Assembly (NCBI RefSeq): GCF_029478665.1
Contig: NZ_JARPQB010000016.1
Location: forward strand, 17,134-81,133
Reading direction: 5' to 3'
From: Pseudomonas entomophila
Lineage (GTDB): Bacteria > Pseudomonadota > Gammaproteobacteria > Pseudomonadales > Pseudomonadaceae
DNA: 64,000 nucleotides
Below the pieces are notes generated by a model that was given only the letters and a program-made list of their open reading frames with translations, was not told the origin of the DNA and ran no database searches. Numbering within the stretch: the stretch's first letter is position 1; every line of letters begins with the position of its first letter. The position numbers and the translations under genes are program-made. Positions 61,132 through 64,000 of this stretch are shown here, piece by piece.

Positions 61132-62541
61132 ATGGAAGCTACATCCACATCCACCACCGCGAAGGACGGGCACGAGAGCAAGCTCAGTGCCTCGTTGAAG
61201 TCGCGCCACCTGACGATGATGTCGATCGCCGGGGTGATCGGCGGCGCCTTGTTCGTCGGTTCCGGCAGCGTGATCCACAGCGCAGGCCCGGCTGCCGTCC
61301 TGGCGTATCTGGCCGGCGGCATCCTGGTGGTGCTGATCATGCGCATGCTGGGCGAGATGGCGACGTCCTCGCCGGACACCGGTTCGTTCTCCACCTACGC
61401 CGACCGCGCCATCGGCCGCTGGGCCGGTTTCACCATCGGCTGGCTGTACTGGTGGTACTGGGTGATCCTGATGGCCTGGGAGGCCTATGTCGCCGGCAAG
61501 ATCCTGCATGGCTTCTTCCCCGACGTCAGCGTCAATGTGTTCGTGCTGGCCACGACCCTGCTGCTGATCACCGTCAACTTCTTCAACGTCAAGCACTACG
61601 GCGAGTTCGAATTCTGGTTCGCGCTGATCAAGGTGGTGGCGATCGTCTGCTTCCTGGTGGTGTGCACCGCCGCGGTGATGAACGTCTGGCAGTTCGGCGA
61701 AGTGCGCGGCATCAGCCACCTGACTGCCGAAGGCTTCATGCCCAACGGCATCACCACGGTGATCGGCGCGCTGCTGGGGGTGATGTTCGCCTTCCTGGGG
61801 GCCGAGATCGTCACCATCGCCGCCTCCGAAGCCAAGGACCCGGCCACCCAGATCGTCAAGGCCACCAACTCGGTGGTGTGGCGTGTGTGCCTGTTCTATG
61901 TGGGCTCGATCTTCCTGATCGTCTGCCTGGTGCCGTGGAACGACCCGCAACTGGGCGTCTCCGGCTATGGTGCCTATCGCCGTACCCTGGAGCTGTTGGG
62001 CGTGCCCTACGCCGAGCTGCTGATGAACTTCGTGGTGCTGACCTCGGTGAGCAGTTGCCTGATTTCCGGCCACTACACCGCCTCGCGCATGCTGTTCTCC
62101 CTGGCCCAGCGTGGCGACGCGCCGCGCCTGTTCAAGTTCACCCGCACCGGCACCGGTGTACCGGTGAACGCGATCATCGGCTCGTGCCTGGTGGCGGTGT
62201 TCTGCGCGCTGATCAACTTCAGCGACACCCTGCGCCCGAAAGACGTGCTGGAAACCCTGATGAACACCACCGGCATGATCGCCCTGCTGGTGTACCTGGT
62301 GATCGCCTTCTCGCAACTGCGCATGCGCCGCAAGTTGATCGCCGAAGGCAAGGAAGTGCGCCTGAAGATGTGGTTGTTCCCCTGGCTGACTTACCTGGTG
62401 ATCGTGTTCATCGTGGCCGCCCTGGTGACCATGGCCTTCATGCCTGACTACCAGATCCTGGTGATTTCCACCGGCGTTGCCGCAGCGATCGTGGTGGCCA
62501 TGGGCGTGGTGCACCAGATCCGTAGCGCCAAGCGTCACTAA
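61132..62541 (+). CDS. APC-family amino acid permease, GABA-permease-like
   Basis: 469 residues, 12 helices. AAT-family start 'LKSRHLTMMSIAGVIGGALFVGSGSVIHSAGPAAVLAYLAGGILVVLIMRMLGEMA' with 'SFSTYADRAIGRWAGFTIGWLYWWYWV', typical of GabP-like proteins. 'GTGVPVNAIIGSCLVAV' late loop. Proton-coupled uptake of an amino acid or amine across the inner membrane. Divergent from the MocR regulator, which may respond to the transported compound. Confidence 0.92.
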   Translation: MEATSTSTTAKDGHESKLSASLKSRHLTMMSIAGVIGGALFVGSGSVIHSAGPAAVLAYLAGGILVVLIMRMLGEMATSSPDTGSFSTYADRAIGRWAGFTIGWLYWWYWVILMAWEAYVAGKILHGFFPDVSVNVFVLATTLLLITVNFFNVKHYGEFEFWFALIKVVAIVCFLVVCTAAVMNVWQFGEVRGISHLTAEGFMPNGITTVIGALLGVMFAFLGAEIVTIAASEAKDPATQIVKATNSVVWRVCLFYVGSIFLIVCLVPWNDPQLGVSGYGAYRRTLELLGVPYAELLMNFVVLTSVSSCLISGHYTASRMLFSLAQRGDAPRLFKFTRTGTGVPVNAIIGSCLVAVFCALINFSDTLRPKDVLETLMNTTGMIALLVYLVIAFSQLRMRRKLIAEGKEVRLKMWLFPWLTYLVIVFIVAALVTMAFMPDYQILVISTGVAAAIVVAMGVVHQIRSAKRH

Positions 62542-62558
62542 GCGCCAGGCGTTGCATG

Positions 62559-62594
62559 AAACGGCCGGATCCCTCCAGGGGAGCCGGCCGTTTT
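62559..62594 (+). terminator. Rho-independent terminator of the permease gene
   Basis: AAACGGCCGG (62559-62568) pairs with CCGGCCGTTT (62584-62593), followed by T; loop of 15 bases. Confidence 0.8.
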
Positions 62595-62655
62595 CGTTCG
62601 TGGTGGTGGCGACTTGGCTTATGCTGCACGCATCTGCCATCGAAGGAGCCCGCCC

Positions 62656-63432
62656 ATGGCCTGGTCCGCCACCCAATACTCACGCTTCGAAGATGAACGC
62701 ACCCGCGCCGTGCGCGACTTGCTGGCCGCGGTACCACCGCGTCCGGTGCGCCATGCCACCGACCTGGGCTGTGGCCCGGGCAATTCCACCGAAGTGCTGT
62801 TGCAGCGCCACCCCGATGCCCAGGTGACTGCGCTGGACAGCGACCCGGACATGATCGACAAGGCCCGGCAACGCCCGCGCCTGAGCGTGCCGAGGGTGCG
62901 CTGCGAAATTGCCGATATCGGCAGTTGGGTCGCCCAGGAACCACAGGACCTGATCCTCGCCAATGCTTCGCTGCAGTGGCTGCCGGAGCATGGCAGCCTC
63001 TACCCGCACCTGGTGCGGCAGTTGAGCGAGGGGGCCAGCCTGGCCGTGCAGACCCCCGACAACCTCGACGAACCTGCTCACCGCCAGTTGCGCGAGATTG
63101 CCAGCCGTGGGCCGTGGGCCGACAAGTTCGCCGACTTCAGCCTGCCGCCCCGGCACGGCGCGGCGTTCTACTACGACTTGCTCAGCCCGTTGTGCGCGCG
63201 GGTGGATGTGTGGCGCACCACCTACCACCACCCGTTGATGGGGGGCGCGGAGGCGGTCGTCGAGTGGTTCAAGGGTTCGGCGTTGCGGCCGTACCTGGCC
63301 AGGCTGGATGAGCAGGAGCAGGCGGACTTCCTGCAGTTGTACCTGCAGGCTATGCAGCATGACTATCCGCCGGCCACCGATGGCAAGGTGCTGTTGCCGT
63401 TCCCGCGGTTATTCGTGGTGGCGACGCGCTAG
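62656..63432 (+). CDS. tam: Trans-aconitate 2-methyltransferase-like protein
   Basis: 258 residues; GAAGGAGCC upstream of the ATG. Class I methyltransferase: 'YSRFEDERTRAVRDLLAAVPPRPVRHATDLGCGPGNSTEVLLQRHPDAQVTALDSDPDMIDKARQR' (start and motif I as in Tam), 'LILANASLQWLPEHGSLYPHLVRQLSEGASLAVQTPDN' and 'YYDLLSPLCARVDVWRTTYHHPLMGGAEAVVEWFKGSALRPYL'. In E. coli Tam methylates trans-aconitate, an inhibitor of aconitase. Monocistronic. Confidence 0.93.
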   Translation: MAWSATQYSRFEDERTRAVRDLLAAVPPRPVRHATDLGCGPGNSTEVLLQRHPDAQVTALDSDPDMIDKARQRPRLSVPRVRCEIADIGSWVAQEPQDLILANASLQWLPEHGSLYPHLVRQLSEGASLAVQTPDNLDEPAHRQLREIASRGPWADKFADFSLPPRHGAAFYYDLLSPLCARVDVWRTTYHHPLMGGAEAVVEWFKGSALRPYLARLDEQEQADFLQLYLQAMQHDYPPATDGKVLLPFPRLFVVATR

Positions 63433-63783
63433 GCGCCAGAGCACATAACCGTAGATGCCGATGTTGAGTAGCAGGACGAAGGTACCGAGCCATAGTTGGA
63501 TTTGCGGGGTCAGCCCGACGGGGTAGATGACTGGCCAGATGTAGTGTTCGACGAATCCCCCGGGGTAACCGCTGTCGCCGGCAGCGGCGCGCAGGCGGTT
63601 CTCCCAGGCGGTGAGCGGGCACTCCAGGTGCAGGCCTTCCACCGCCAGGCCCCAGGCGAGGGCGGGCAGGTGGATGAACAGGGCACGGCGGTGCTTGAGT
63701 ACCAGCAGGCCGCCGAACAGGACCAGCAGGATGAAGGACAGGTGGAACAGGACCAGGGTGTCGGCGGCTAGGCGGTAGAGCAT
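63409..63783 (-). CDS. DUF2784-family small membrane protein
   Basis: 124 residues from the ATG at 63783; an upstream in-frame start at 63846 adds 21 polar residues. Three or four helices: 'LAADTLVLFHLSFILLVLFGGLLVLKHRRA', 'HLPALAWGLAVEGLHLECPLTAWEN' (conserved family motif), 'EHYIWPVIYPVGLTPQIQLWLGTFVLLLNIGIYGYVLW'. Function unknown. Its stop overlaps the 3' end of the tam gene on the opposite strand by ~24 bases. Confidence 0.88.
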   Translation of the reverse strand: MLYRLAADTLVLFHLSFILLVLFGGLLVLKHRRALFIHLPALAWGLAVEGLHLECPLTAWENRLRAAAGDSGYPGGFVEHYIWPVIYPVGLTPQIQLWLGTFVLLLNIGIYGYVLWRLARRHHE

Positions 63784-63873
63784 GGGTGGGGCCTTGGGGG
63801 TAGTCGTTAGTTGTTGGTTGGTTTTTGTGTTTGTGGGCATATCCATTTGCTAGGTAGACGCAGAGTCACCTTT

Positions 63874-63913
63874 CCGCCCTTACGGCGGGTTACTTTGGTC
63901 GTGGCCAAAGTAA
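63874..63913. repeat. Double hairpin at the window end, probable multicopy element
   Basis: CCGCCC-TTAC-GGCGGG (63874-63889) is followed directly by TTACTTTGG/CCAAAGTAA (63890-63898 and 63905-63913). The downstream sequence GTAACCAAAGCCGTGCGCTCC is familiar as a repeated Pseudomonas intergenic sequence (remembered, not checked). Confidence 0.55.
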
Positions 63914-64000
63914 CCAAAGCCGTGCGCTCCATCATACGGCCCCTACGCTACGCTTCGGGGTCCCTTCGCTCCGGCGCCTTCCGGGCCCGCGCGGCCTACG

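Overview
The window looks like chromosomal DNA of a Pseudomonas of the P. putida group. It is GC-rich, has OprD-type porins, many LysR/AraC/MocR regulators, DUF2388/DUF2790-type Pseudomonas proteins, a DOPA-decarboxylase-like gene, Mqo, KatG, and many P. putida-style REP palindromes (core GTAGGAGC...GCTCCTAC). Gene recognition is by eye from the sequence; no database search was run.

Layout. 1-2.4 kb: 3' end of an OprD porin and a beta-propeller protein. 2.4-7 kb: an AT-rich leader followed by a single-module NRPS (C-A-T-TE, EntF-like layout). 7-8.2 kb: a translationally coupled pair, a ComF-like phosphoribosyltransferase and a SLOG-like protein. 8.9-11 kb: a lower-GC protein with Ig-like repeats and no recognised function. 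11-16.7 kb: PP2C phosphatase, GNAT, AraC/GyrI regulator, VOC protein, and a two-gene DNA-repair-type operon (radical SAM plus DUF4130) under a LexA-like box. 16.9-22.5 kb: Mqo, LysR, small monooxygenase, secreted DJ-1/PfpI protein, LspA paralogue, methyltransferase.

22.6-28.4 kb is the most unusual locus. It is a tightly overlapping five-gene minus-strand operon: HlyB-type ABC exporter, HlyD adaptor, exported four-cysteine protein, lysozyme/transglycosylase-like protein without a signal peptide, and JmjC/cupin oxygenase. It reads as a type I secretion system dedicated to a peptidoglycan-targeting cargo, with a candidate immunity protein and a candidate modifying enzyme.

28.7-45.6 kb is mostly core or accessory metabolism: carboxy(nor)spermidine dehydrogenase/decarboxylase, YebC paralogue, LysR plus aromatic amino acid decarboxylase, lipoprotein, LysR/katG, MocR plus Bcr-type efflux, lipoprotein nuclease, TonB receptor with DUF2946. 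45.7-55 kb: DUF2388, a class II aldolase/DapA-like operon facing an XRE-cupin regulator with a clear operator, a frameshifted AraC gene, RidA, TrmK, an MFS transporter, DUF2790, LysR, and an acyltransferase-like membrane protein followed by an OprD porin.

56-59.2 kb is a low-GC interbacterial competition islet. It holds an hcp gene split by an in-frame amber codon, an overlapping DUF4225-like effector, three related small membrane proteins (probable immunity), a possible effector relic, and a separate 67-residue double-glycine-leader peptide. 59.3-64 kb: MocR regulator, GABA/amino-acid permease, trans-aconitate methyltransferase-like protein and a DUF2784 membrane protein. No tRNA, rRNA, CRISPR array or complete insertion sequence was seen.
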